A stretch of DNA of 64,000 nucleotides from Brachypodius melanocephalos (Eukaryota; Chordata; Aves; Passeriformes; Pycnonotidae). A model generated the notes under the pieces. That model was not told the DNA's origin and did not search any database. It saw only the letters and a program-made list of their open reading frames with translations. Position 1 is the first letter of the stretch; each line of letters starts with the position of its first letter. A program made the position numbers and the translations under genes. Below, one piece after another: positions 45,431 to 57,500 of the stretch. The stretch spans positions 4,882,810-4,946,809 of the forward strand of contig VZSR01003022.1 of the NCBI GenBank assembly GCA_013398615.1, in the 5' to 3' direction.

Positions 45431-47499
45431 CCAAGAGCAGGGCTTGCAGTTGGAATGCCGTGTCCTGGCCTTGCATGGGCTTCACGGTGATTTGGGGACC
45501 TCTCAGCGGGGGTTTCAGTGCCTACTCTGCCTTCCTGGGTTTGTGTGGGTTGTTCTTCAAGAATATCATCCATCCTACCTTATCTCGGGCTGCAAAAGGG
45601 GACACACCATATAAACAGCCCCACAACATTTCCTCAGTGTGCTGTCTTCCTCTCACCCCATGTTGTTTTACACTCAAGTGAAATCAGTGCCTCTGATACG
45701 GATTCCTCTTTCATTTTTGTTATCTTTGCGAAGGATGGAATAAGCTTAAAATTCAGGGAAATCAAGATTTATAGAGTTCTGAGGAGGAAATGTGTCCGTT
45801 AGATATAAGTAAATTCAGAAAAAAAACTTGGGATTTTGGTGCTTGCTTTCCACCTTAATGGAATAAGGGTTAGAGATGGTGGTCTTTCTCCTAGCTGGAG
45901 TTTGGCCCAAGGGGATTTTTTTTGTGCTTGTCAGCCCTGGAATCTATCAGAGATTCTAAGATCCAAATCAACTTCTGTGACATTAGTAGATTTAGATAAT
46001 AGGGTTTTTTGGTGGTGGCAGTGGGGCTTTTTTTGTTTGGTTGGTTTTTTTCCTTCTGTGTGATGGAACTCCATGTATTTATATTTGATTGCATTACCTC
46101 GCAGTGGTGCCTACAGAAAAGGCAATATAAAGTGTCTATGCAAGAGCAGCAGACTGTGCATCCAGAAAAGATGGGATTTGTGTCAGAAAACTCTATCCAA
46201 TCCAGCAGTGATAGGCAGCTAGGAGCCCCTGGATGACTAAAGCAAGGACTACTACTCAGTTCTTGTGTACAGCAGCAGAGGAGGGGGATAAAGATGAGAA
46301 TAAGAGAAGAATTATAGACTATTCTTCTCCCCTTTTCTCCTCCTAGACCTCTCCATCACATATACATATTCTGAAAATTTGGTGGCTGCCTGGAAAGTAA
46401 TCTGCCTTAATACAGTCACAGACCAGAATCAAGGAGTCCCTTTAACTTGGCATTTATAACTCTGCAAACATAACTAAGCACTTCTGGTGTATCTGGGAGA
46501 AAGCCATCTCTAGGTCTTAGATATTTTTCTAAGCAATTTTAATACAGAAATGGCAAAATCTTAACTTTCTCACACCTATTGAACAGTCATGTGGACAATG
46601 CCCTTAATTACATGCTTTGACTTTTGGTCAGCCCTGAAGTGGTCAGGCAGTTGGACTAGAGTTCTTCTATTATTTGTGAGAAACAATTGCTTTTGAAAAG
46701 TATTCTGTTCCTAACAATAAATTCCTATAATTTATCTGTCTATTGTAGCCACATCGAGTACTTGGATGCAAAGCTCTAGGCTGTTTGGCAGCAAAAGGCT
46801 GCCATGATTTTGTGAAAATATTGAAAATTTTGTGGAAATATGAAAAATCACATGATTTTGTGAAAATATTTTTTCTTATACATTTTACCAGAATGTCTCA
46901 GATCTGATATGTCACTGAATCGAATCAAACATCACTCCTGTACAGATTATATGCCAACAAATGAGAATTCCCACAGTCTGCCCCAGCTGGAGAGTCAGCA
47001 CACTGCTTTCGTTTGCAGAACGATTGGAATTACCTCACTTCCTCTGAAGAAAGGAGGTTTGCAGAGCTGAGCGTGTGAAATGTAACTCAGGGACACTAAA
47101 AAGACCTGCTTGCAGTTCACAGAGCCACTCGGAGCAGAAAACCACGACGATGGCTTCAAAGGCAACACTGAATGCCCACAAACAGCTGCTTTGAGGTGTT
47201 CAGTGAGTGCCAAATCCCGAATTCCCAGCACCTAGGGTTATAAAACATCCTCTCCTTGTGTGTGGGCGGAATTTCATTAGGATTAATGGGCCACCGCATG
47301 CAATGAGCTCTTCATAAGGTGCTCAAACAGGGTCTGTGTTACAAGCATGCTTGTTCCTGGCTCCTTTCAACCCAGGGCTAGGGGCAGACTGGAGCTGGCT
47401 GTTGTCCTGGCATCCTGCTTGCACCTCTGGACCATCTGCGCTTGGGACCAGGCTCCGAGAGTGGCCGGTGATGGCTTGACAGAGACACTGGGCTTGTGC
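45431..47499. other. Spacer between the divergent CDR2L and HID1 genes
   Basis: No gene or RNA is seen. An AT-rich part near 46790-46880 has imperfect direct repeats of TGATTTTGTGAAAATATT. Confidence 0.55.
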
Positions 47500-48520
47500 C
47501 CCAGCCTGGCAAAGGAGCTTCAGGCGACAAAGGCTGCGGGCAGAGGAGTGGGAAAAGGGGCAAGAAAAGGGGAGAAGCGGTGACATGGGAACAGAGGAGC
47601 TTGATGCAAGGATAAGGCAAAGAAGAGAAGGGCTGTGAAGGAAAGCACAGGGCAGAGAAGGTGGAGGCAGCGTAGGCAGGAGGGGATAGCGAGGAAGGAG
47701 AAAGGAGAAAAGCCGTGCTCTGCCGTGAGTGGAGATGAGACAGGGTCTGCGGGGAGCAAAGTGTGGGAGGGAAGGGGCTGTGAGAAGGAGGGCGAGAAGG
47801 AAAAGAGTGAAATGGTGGGCGGATGACATGCGGAGGTGGGAAAAGATGAGAGGCGGCGGGGCGGGATGTAGGGATGGAGAGCTGACGGAGGAGGAGCCGC
47901 GGGCGGAGAGAGGGAGGGATGCAGACGGTGGGCGGGGAGGGCCGGGACCGGCGAGCCCCAGTTTGACAGGAGGAGGGAGGGAGGCAGCGGGAGCCGCCGG
48001 CGCGGGGACGGGGATGGCGTCAGCGGCGGCCCGAAGAGCTGCGGCGTGAGGGGACAGCCCTGCCCGGCCCTGCCCGCAGCCGGGCCGCACCATGGGCAGC
48101 GCCGACTCCAAGCTCAACTTTAGGAAGGCGGTGATCCAGCTCACCACCAAGACTCAGGTAAGGGCCGCCATCTCGGGCGGGGGGCGAGGGGGGCCGCGCC
48201 ATTTCGGGAACCGCCGCCCTGAGGGGCCGCTCACACCCGGCCCGACACCCCCGGCGCTCCTGTGCGCGGTCCCCGAGCCGGTCCCTGCGTGTTGGACCGG
48301 GGCTGGGGCTGGGGACGCGAGGCCCTGGCCAGGCTCTCCCTGCAGTCACAGCCGGCCCTGGCCAGGCTCTCCCAGTGAGGCCGTGCCCGAAGGCCGGGGG
48401 CCGGTGGGGCTCAGGGCAGACTGCATCCATCACCGTGTCACCGGTCTGTGGAGGGGCTCCGGCCGGGCCCCGGGGCAGCCGTCAGACCTGGCCAGGCCCT
48501 CTTACCGCCTCTGGTGACAT
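47500..48520. promoter_or_regulatory. HID1: HID1 upstream purine-rich tract and CpG-island promoter
   Basis: About 400 bases (47520-47930) are strongly purine-biased on the plus strand. They grade into a CpG island (about 47860-48520) that contains the HID1 start codon. No TATA box was seen. A short upstream frame (48014-48049) would be translated first if the transcript begins left of it. Confidence 0.6.
48014..48049 (+). CDS. Possible upstream ORF in the HID1 5' leader, 11 codons
   Basis: ATG in a good context (GGGATGG) opens an 11-residue frame, MASAAARRAAA, closed by TGA 42 bases before the HID1 start. If the HID1 transcript starts upstream, it could modulate HID1 translation. It is a possible regulatory uORF, not an established coding gene. 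Confidence 0.3.
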   Translation: MASAAARRAAA

Positions 48521-51500
48521 CTTGTGCCTTGCTGAACAGCGTCTTGTGCTAACAGAGCAGACGCTGCTGTCATGAGGGATGTCCACAGCTCCTGATGTAT
48601 TCAGCTTGCGGGTTTACATCACACGGTTTGCCGCTGCTCCTTTTTCTGTATCCTCTCCCCTACCCCCGTGCATAATGGGTGGAGAACCTTGCCCTGTTTT
48701 TAGGTAATAGCTGATGGAAAGGGCTTTTGGGCAGCTGTGCTGTTTGCAACAGAGGTTTCCATCTGTGACCTGTGAAATAATGCTTTATTTCTGCAGGCTG
48801 AGGAGGACAAGGAGTTAAATGAAAGTCAGGGCTGTGTGAAGGGAGAGTCACTGCCTAGAGCTCTAACATATGTTGTGCCTGTCCTGGGAGCTTGCTTAAT
48901 TTTTGTTTTAAGTGGAGTGCCCAGTAGCAGCAGCACACTGGCAGAAAAATTAGTAGCCTGTCCTTCTATCTAAGGAGCAGAGGGATTTTTCTCTTTTGCA
49001 AGTCACATCTCAGGTTCTTGTGAGCTACAGTGGAGAACAGCTGTTATGATCTGCCTTTAGAAATAAGGCAATAACAGCTGCTAAGAAAACGGGGTGATGG
49101 CAGAAAGATAATTAATGATGGGGGATGAATTCACAAGAAATGGATATGGATGCAAAGGGGTAAACAGTGGTAGGAGAAAATCTGTGAAAACTCGAGAGAC
49201 AGAGGCTACCACTGGGAATTGAATTATAGATGGGTAGGGCTGTGGAAGGGCCTGGAAAAAACATGTTTATACTTTTTAAAGCAGTATCACATTTACCTGC
49301 ATTGCTAAAGAATGGCTTTTGTGAATATATTCTTAAAAAACACTAGTTGTGAATGTAGGTAAGGAGAGAAGTGGAGGAGCCTTCCAAAGTCTCTTCTGCA
49401 TGCCAAATAGTTCAGAGTATCCTCAGCTTTGGGCTGTTCTTCCTTCATGGGGAAATGTGCTTATAAAGTGAGGTTGGGGGGTGGTAAATCAGGCTTCCAG
49501 AGCTCTGCCCAGTCTGCTTTTCACAAAGAAAATCCTGTATGAGGCAATCCCTTGGATCAGCAGCCCAGGCAAGAGCACTCCCTTCCCCTGGTTTATTGAC
49601 CTGTGTAAAGGAAGAAGGTTCACTGGGACCTGGAATAAAAAGAAAGGAGCAAAAGCTTCATTCTTGGCTGGATTCATTTCACGTGTCTGTGGTCTAGGTG
49701 AGACTGACTACATGTGGAAAAGGGTGGGGTGTTGGCGCTCCCATATTTACATTCTGTAGAAGGGCACCAGTGTTTGCCTGTGCAGAACGCGTGACTGTGT
49801 TTTCCTGGAGCCTTCTGATCTCTTACCGGCAGCAAAACCTCCTGGTCCATGAGATCCTGGATCCAAAACCAGGCTGCAATAATGGACAGAGCCAAATCCT
49901 TCCAAGGTATTGGAACTCTGAGCTCAGAATGCACCATGAGGTGTTCCTAAGGCTCTGGTGGGAAGACATGGTTGAGCAGAAGTCACTGTTCACTCATTGG
50001 TGAAGGTTTTCGAGTTGGCACAGAAGTTAATTTTTGTCTTAAAAATAAGTTTTTTATGATTTCCAGGCTTTTCTTAATTAAAAACAAGTGTTCCCATGTG
50101 CCCATTTAAAAAAAAAATTAAACAAATCTGTAAGGAACATAACACTTGAATGCTTACAGCGCACGTGGAGCCCAGAACCTGAAAGTGGAACCAAGTCTGG
50201 AAGCAAATGGAATTGACTTAATTGATTTTTTAACTGCCAAAGAGAAACTCTAAAGGTGTAAGAGTATTAAAAAAGAAAAATCACTTCAGAATTATTTCCG
50301 TGATTAAAAAGGGCAGTATTACCAGAAGGAAGAAATTAACTTACGCCACAGATGTATATTTATAGTCACACGTGGAGAAATGGTCTTTAGGATTTTTATG
50401 TCATATGTATATATTACATTACACTGCACACATTATAGTGGTAGGGCCCATCCCTTTGATAATAAAACAGATGTGCTTCATAACAGAGAATGCGTGAGCC
50501 CTCCCAAATTGCCCATAAAAACGCAGCCTATTTAACAGATGAAGGGAAACATGGATTGTGGATATGACAGTTTGTCAGGGCTGGTCAACTGCAGGGAACT
50601 GGTCTGGGAGCTTTAACTGCTGAGGAACCACCTTTTCTTTTCCTGATCAGCTGGGGTTCCTGCCAGCAACCAGCTGGAATATAAGAAATTTTGATCTCGT
50701 CTAGATTTTAATGGAAGCTATACCTCTGCTTTTAAAGTGACAGAAAGACTCAACCATGAGGGACAAACCCCAGTCCTTTCCTTTTCCCTGGTGTGGAAAT
50801 CCAGGAGTACAATGGGCTGTTAGCTTGAGTCTGATAAAAACACATCTTATGCTTGGAGAAAGGTTGGTCCCTGGCAGACCATTTCTTACAGTGTTTGAGC
50901 TTGACCCAGCTGTCCAAGAGTCTCAGGTTGATCAAAAGCAAAGCTGTAACTAACACTTCACACAGCTGACTTTTGTCCTGGGCTTTCCCTGCCAGACTCT
51001 ACAATCCCATTTTCCAGTTTGCTTTGCAACACTGTCTCTACTGTGAGAGCAGAGACCTGATGGTAGGCTTGAAGTCTCATTGATTCTGCACTGCTCACTA
51101 CAAAGATCCTATAGAAAAAAATTGGTATTGCTCTGAAGCCTGTGTAGAGGTGCTGTCCTTGGCAGGAGGGATAAAATCTTACTAGTTATTTGTATTTTGA
51201 ATAAGTCTGTCCACAGGCTTTCCTTTTGCACGGTGGCTCACAAACAGCTGCTACAAAGATGTGTGAATTGCTTCCAAGTAATCCCTGGCCCTGCAGGGTT
51301 ACCTGATCTAAGGCTCACTTAGATGCTGTGTGAATGGCCATTACACACCACAGTTCTGCCACATTTGGGGTGAAAGGAGCAACTGCTGTAACATTTCACC
51401 TGAGCTTGTGCAGTACAGGGCAGGGACTTGCTCAGCCGTTGAGCCCCAGAAAAGGGAGAGCCCCTGCTGCAAAAGATCGCTGTCTTGGCTGGTGGGATGC

Positions 51501-54500
51501 TTAGTTGGCGTGTTGGCAAGAAGCAAAAAGAGAACACACTGAGCAAAGCTAGTGGCTGTTTTGTCCCTTGGTTCTCTCCTGATGGTCTGCAGCAACTTTA
51601 GGATTAGTTTTAGGACAGCCCTCCAGTGGGGGCCTGTTGGAAGAATTGTTAGAAATGGACATTTGATTTAAGTTATAATAAGTGCAGAGAGCTCTTGGTT
51701 GGGAGGAGGTACAAACATGCACGCACACACACACACACACACACAGAGCCAGAGTTTGTGAGGAATAGTGTCTAAAAGAGAAAGTGAAGGTGGTGCTGGT
51801 GTCAGGCTGAGGACAGTAACAAATGGGAGACTGTGCCTTGGGAGCTTTTCCTGTTTTTAGGACATGGTCACGCTGTCTCTGTTTTCCTGTTTCCTGTGAG
51901 GTATCCTGTTTGTCTGGGGATTGCCTGCTCAGGCTGTGATTCTGTGCTCAGTAACTGGCAATGAGGCTTGCAAATGAAGTATCTTTCTTTTGTAACTCCT
52001 TCAGCATGTGTGTGATGTGCTTCAAAGAACCTGAAACACAACATTTACGACTAGTAGAAGGCAAAGAATGGAGGTGTCCAGAATGACTGGTTTTACCTTT
52101 GTTTGGCCAGCGTGCAGGTGGGAGGTCTTTACTGAAGGCAAAAGTCTCCCTCCTTGTCTGCTCTGTCACATCACCTTGGATCTGCCCACTGTGTCCTCAG
52201 CAATTCTGCTCTAGTTACCTCACTCCTTTGGTGTGGAGTTTGGTTTGGGCATCAGTCTCTCTCTGCCAGTCGCCTCTGTAACTTCGGCAGCCTCTGCCAT
52301 GAGATGTGTGTGGGTCAGGAAGTTCCTTCGCTCTCCAGATGTGCCAGATGTGTTTCCAGAGTAGAGTCAAGCTACTTGATCCCTCAATTCTTACTCTCAT
52401 TGCTCTGCTGGTGCAAAGCTAGTTGTCTGCACTGTGCTGGAGGAACCTTAGGCTCTTTCTTGCCTGTGCTGAGGATTCAGCTGCTCGTGAGCTCTCTTGG
52501 TGAAGCACTGTCAAGCCTAGGGATACTCTGGGATTTGTGACTGCAGCATGTGCTGTACCAACACTTGTACCTAAATCTTGACATTTCCAAATGAAGATAT
52601 TCCTGGCTGGTGAGCAAGGCTGATCTAGGTCTCTGTATTTCGCTTCTCTGTGGGGCTGGATACAGTCTGTTGGGTGAGCTCAGCTGTGGAAATGGGTATT
52701 TAGATCCCCAGAGATGCTGCATGCAGAATACAATCAGCTTAAAAACAGCCAGTAATGTTCTATCAAGGAGATGAATATTACGTGGATTGAGTACCTTCAT
52801 GATGCCAGGCTGGTAATTAAAACAGGAGGGCACTGGGGATGTGAGTGACTCAGTACTGAATCCATGTCCCAGGATTGTACATGGGATACCATCTGTTGAT
52901 GAAGAGCTGACTTGCTGCAGCTCTTAAAAATGCAAGGTACCAGTGTTTTAACATAATCTGTTTGCCAAGATGGCAGCTGAGACATGAACGATCCTCTACA
53001 TCCAACACTGCAGCTCAGGGAATCACCCCTGTGCTTCCCTACTCCAAGAGACTGGAGTCAGAGTTCCTCAATCCGTGTTGTGCTGCCATCTGTAAAACCG
53101 CGTCTGTGTTCAACCTCTGAGGAGGCCTCAGGCTAGTGGGAGGTAAAGGGATCAGTGTCTACTGGAGGGAAATGGTTTTCTGCTTCCCCTCTAGAGGAGA
53201 GTGAAGGCATTATTTATGCATGATGTCCAATTAGCAGCAATTTCTGCTTGCTGTTGTCGGTGGGAGTGGCTGTGGCAGGCAGCCAGGATGTACATGTGGC
53301 AGTTCTTCATGAGGTTGTGGTATGTGGTTTGAAATGGGGTGTAGGATTTGTAGGGTATTTCATGCATTACATAGATCAGATTTCCAAATACTTGGCTCTT
53401 TTTGAGGAGTACAGTTAGAGATGAGATGTGCAAAATAGCTTTTTTTCCATTTAAGCATTTCATGTCCAGGTTACAAAGAGCTCAGTTCCTTCACATGTTC
53501 AGCTGAAAGTCAGGCTGTGAATATTGGGTTGGACTGTTCCTAGAGATCCTCTCTGAGGAGCTGTGATCTTGAACTGTTTGGGAAAAGTTGCTCTTCCCTT
53601 GGGAATAGGTTTGGTGGGATCTTGCTTTGATGTCCAGGTGATAAAATTAGGTTTTCAGCACTAGGGCTGAGTTTAATAAGATGTCCAAGCACACATGGAT
53701 TTTCTTCTGGTTTTGTTTTTAAAGACTGGGGAGCCGTTTGGGCTGGTTCATTGCATGACTGGAAGGACTAAGATCAGCAGCACTGAAACATTAAGGCAAA
53801 GAGCTGCGGGCAATAACCTGCTGTACCAGTCTGGGGTAGCTGGCCCCTCTCACTTTTTGGCCTTTGGTGGTGATGACACATCACATGCCCATGGGCTGGG
53901 GCTGTTAGTTCAGGAGGTGACAGCGAACGGGGCAATGCAGCACTTCTCTGTGTCAGAGTTGTGAACGACCTGTTCTCCCATGAGTGGCATCTGAGCTGCA
54001 TTTAGACACAGCATAGAACTGGGCAAATTTTCTGCTTTCTACAGCAGATCTGGGAGTGAATTAAACACACACAGTCGTGTTTTTTCCCCTTTCATATCTG
54101 ACATGCCAGACCCCACCCAAAGGTGCTGATTATATATCACTAAGGTGAGCACTACTGTTTGCTTTGGGGCTGGTGCTGGCGAGAGGCTCCTCCTCGCCCC
54201 AAGCCAAGTGCTGGGGGTACTCAGGTAAGCAACTCTTCTGACCTGCCAAGCGTGCCCACACAATGGCTGGTTGAAACTCGTGGAAAAGCTCACATTTTCC
54301 TCTCCTGACTGCAGTCATGGATCCATCTCTTTCACACTGCTTGTCATAAACAGGCATGTATTTATCCCACTTCTGTAGCTGGATCCCAGGGTGGGAAGAG
54401 CACTCCCAGCTATATTTGGGCAGTGCCTATCTCTTGGCAAGTATTAGCAGAAAATGAAGTGGAAAGAGGTGTGTTCCCAGGGCTGGGTTGAGATCTGAGC

Positions 54501-57500
54501 TTCTGAGGCCACAGGTTTGAAATGGATTGTTTTCTTTGGTATCCTTCTTCCATCTCCGCTTTGAATGGCACACTTAGTGCTTTTTAAGAACAAAGCCTTG
54601 GCAGCGACTGGCTGCGCTGGGTCCAGTTTTCTATAAATATTTGATTCTGAAAGATCAATTGCATTTTATCTGTAAGTGCTTTGAGGTGGGTCTGTCAGTT
54701 CTGTGGATCTGTCTGTGCCCCAATGAGATGTCCTTGACTTGCTCTGAAGATGGCAGAGTGCACAAGGACAGCCTGGCCTGTGTGTAGTGGTGAAAATCTT
54801 GGATTACTTGCAGCAGTTGCAGACAAACATGAATCTTCCTGTATAGCTGAAGGAACGTTCAGTTTAGGAGATAAACCATCCAAAGTCCTGGAAACAGGCC
54901 GATGTATAAAACCAGTGCTAGCTAGTATGTATTACTGAACCTCTTCTTTCCTCATCCCGTCCCCAAGCTAGGCATAATTGCTGATAATTGGATCTTATGG
55001 AATGGCAGTTGTACATCTGTAAACACATTTGTCTCTCCACAGCCTGTGGAGGCCACGGATGATGCCTTTTGGGACCAGTTCTGGGCAGACACAGCCACTT
55101 CAGTGCAGGATGTCTTTGCCCTTGTACCGGCTGCAGAGATCCGAGCAGTGAGAGAAGAATCACCTTCAAATTTAGCAACCTTGTGTTACAAGGTAAGTTT
55201 GGTGCTGTTTTATTCCTTGGAGTTGTCCTAGCAGGGGTGTTCCCTGGATCAACAGCTTTGTGATTTCTGAGGGATAACAGGTACCTTGTATCACACAATG
55301 TGCTTGCTTGTCCCTGTCTCCTCCTGAGGGTGGTTCTCAACCCTTCCTCTCATAGGTTAGCACAGACCATAGCTTGCATTTGATCAGTTTGGAGCTTTTT
55401 TCCTCTTGTCCCCTTCCTGTGTTTCACTCTGTCCTCTTGGGTCTTGCCTGCTCTATAAACTGCTTCTTTCTCAGAGGACTTTGTAGCAAGGATGCATATT
55501 TGTGGTGAGGCTGAAGCATCCAGTTCCTTGTCTGCACCTAATTGTACCTCACCATGCACCAGTCCGGCTTCAAGCTGAGAGATCCCAGAGGGATGTGCAG
55601 ACTGTCACTGCACAAATGCCTGGATAAAGTTTGAGGAAGATCTTAAGACTTTTCTTCCTTCTGCTATGATAACAGAACATTCTTGATGCTGCTTCTGGTG
55701 TTGTAACATTCTTGTATGGAGCACAGGGACATTGAGCAGCATTTCCTTCCCTGTCAGGTTTGGCAAATTGTCAAGCTGATGAGCAACAGCCTGAGACTTA
55801 CTTTGCCTGGGAAAGTGCAGGTGTTAACAATGCCCCTGGTTTGAGCCATGCCAAGAGTAGCCTTGAATTTGTGGTTGAAACATTTGAAATGGCACTTTTC
55901 CAGTTTTAAACAGTTGCTGTCATCCTGTTTTTCTTTCCTCCTCTACAGTATGTGAATGAAACTTACTGAATTATAGTGAAGGTATGAATTGTAGACAGAA
56001 GCATGTAGTGGATACTTGAGAAAAAATATGAACATGAGGAAAAGTGCAATGTTTTTTCCCTGGTATTGGCTTCTGGCAATGAGCAATTGGGAGCAGAGAA
56101 GGGCTTAGGAGATCTGTAATCCCTTTGACTCTACGTTTCTTTCTTCCAAAACCAAGACTAAAATATGGTCTCTTCTCCCTATTGGCAACAGGTGTGTTGG
56201 GAGGCCTTATGACTGCAGGACTGTTTATCCATGAGCTGTAGATCTTGGAATATCAGTGTCATAGGAGCCCACAAGGCTCCAGCAGGGCTTTTGCCAGAAT
56301 GAGGGCCCTGACCTGTGCCATGTGCAATGTGCCACTGGACTTAGCAATGCTGTATGTTTGTGGAGAAATGTCATTTACAGTCATAGTTGGAGATTCAGGC
56401 TGTACAGTCACAGGTGTGCCTGAAAAGATTGTTCAGCTCAGTTAGTGTGTGACAGGCTGGGACAAAAAGCACTTAATACCCATTAATGCAGTGACGCAAG
56501 CTGGCAGAGTCAGTGACCCAGGCAGTGTACCATGAAAATAAGCAGGGGCACATGACCTCATGAATTAAAAAGCAGCAAGATGAATCCGTGTTAAATGTTT
56601 TGGCTTTCGTTTCCCCTCTGTTTCCCCTTGGGATCAGTGAGTAAGAGCAAGTGGGTGCAGCCGTGGAGGGAAGAGACTGCTTTTTTTCTATCTGTGGGTA
56701 AAACCTCCTGTCACTGCCTCCTGTGGCTGTGGTTGCTGCCTGGTGAGACCCACATCTATTCTGAAAAGCCCAGTGATCCTCCACTGGAAGTTGCAGCAGC
56801 CACTGGATGGGCTGCAGTGTCTCAGCCAAGAAGGTCTTTCCAGAGCAGCAGTCCTGTTCACAGGGGCAGTGGAGAAACCTGGGCTACCACCGTCTTCTGC
56901 AGCAGGATCTTGACAGATGCTGCTGGAGGCTGTATCCCTACACCTAACACAGGCAGCAGCTTAGCTCCCACCTCCTGAATCAGGAGAGGTCCCTGCTGTA
57001 ATCTTACAGACAGAACTGTCAGACTGTGTTTCTGTGTGATCATCTCCTGCCAGCGCCTCACACAGTGCAGCACAGTGCTGCTGCTGTGGTCCTTCCTGCC
57101 TGGATCTCGGGTACTTGCTGGGGCTGATTAATCTCACCTGCCCTTTTCAGTGTGTGGTGTCATGGAGCAGTGCTGGAAGGAGCCTTCTGGTGCTTTGGCT
57201 GTCTGTCTCACATGGCACCACATGTGTGCTGCATGGATCAGCCCTGGCATTTGAGCTTTCTTGCAGTGGAACAGCAGAAATTCAAGGTCTGTTTAATATC
57301 ATTAATGCTATTTTTTACAGAGTTTCAAACAGCGACAGTGCCATTAAACTGAGAGAAAATGGACTTCCAAGAACTATTTATAAGTCTGTGTGAGGGTATC
57401 ACTAGCAGGACAGACATGCCTAGCTCTTGCTAACTTGTGCTCAGGATAATGCTGCCTTCCTTGGTTTTGTTTCCCTCAGGCTGTGGAGAAGCTGGTGCAG

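Noticed and set aside
44650..45681. 343-codon plus-strand open frame
   Set aside because: It lies across the CDR2L CpG island, has Pro/Arg/Gly-rich composition and no domain, and overlaps CDR2L exon 1 in antisense.
47323..48150. 275-codon minus-strand open frame
   Set aside because: It is a Pro/Ser/Leu-rich artefact of the purine-rich tract and CpG island, and it overlaps HID1 exon 1 in antisense.
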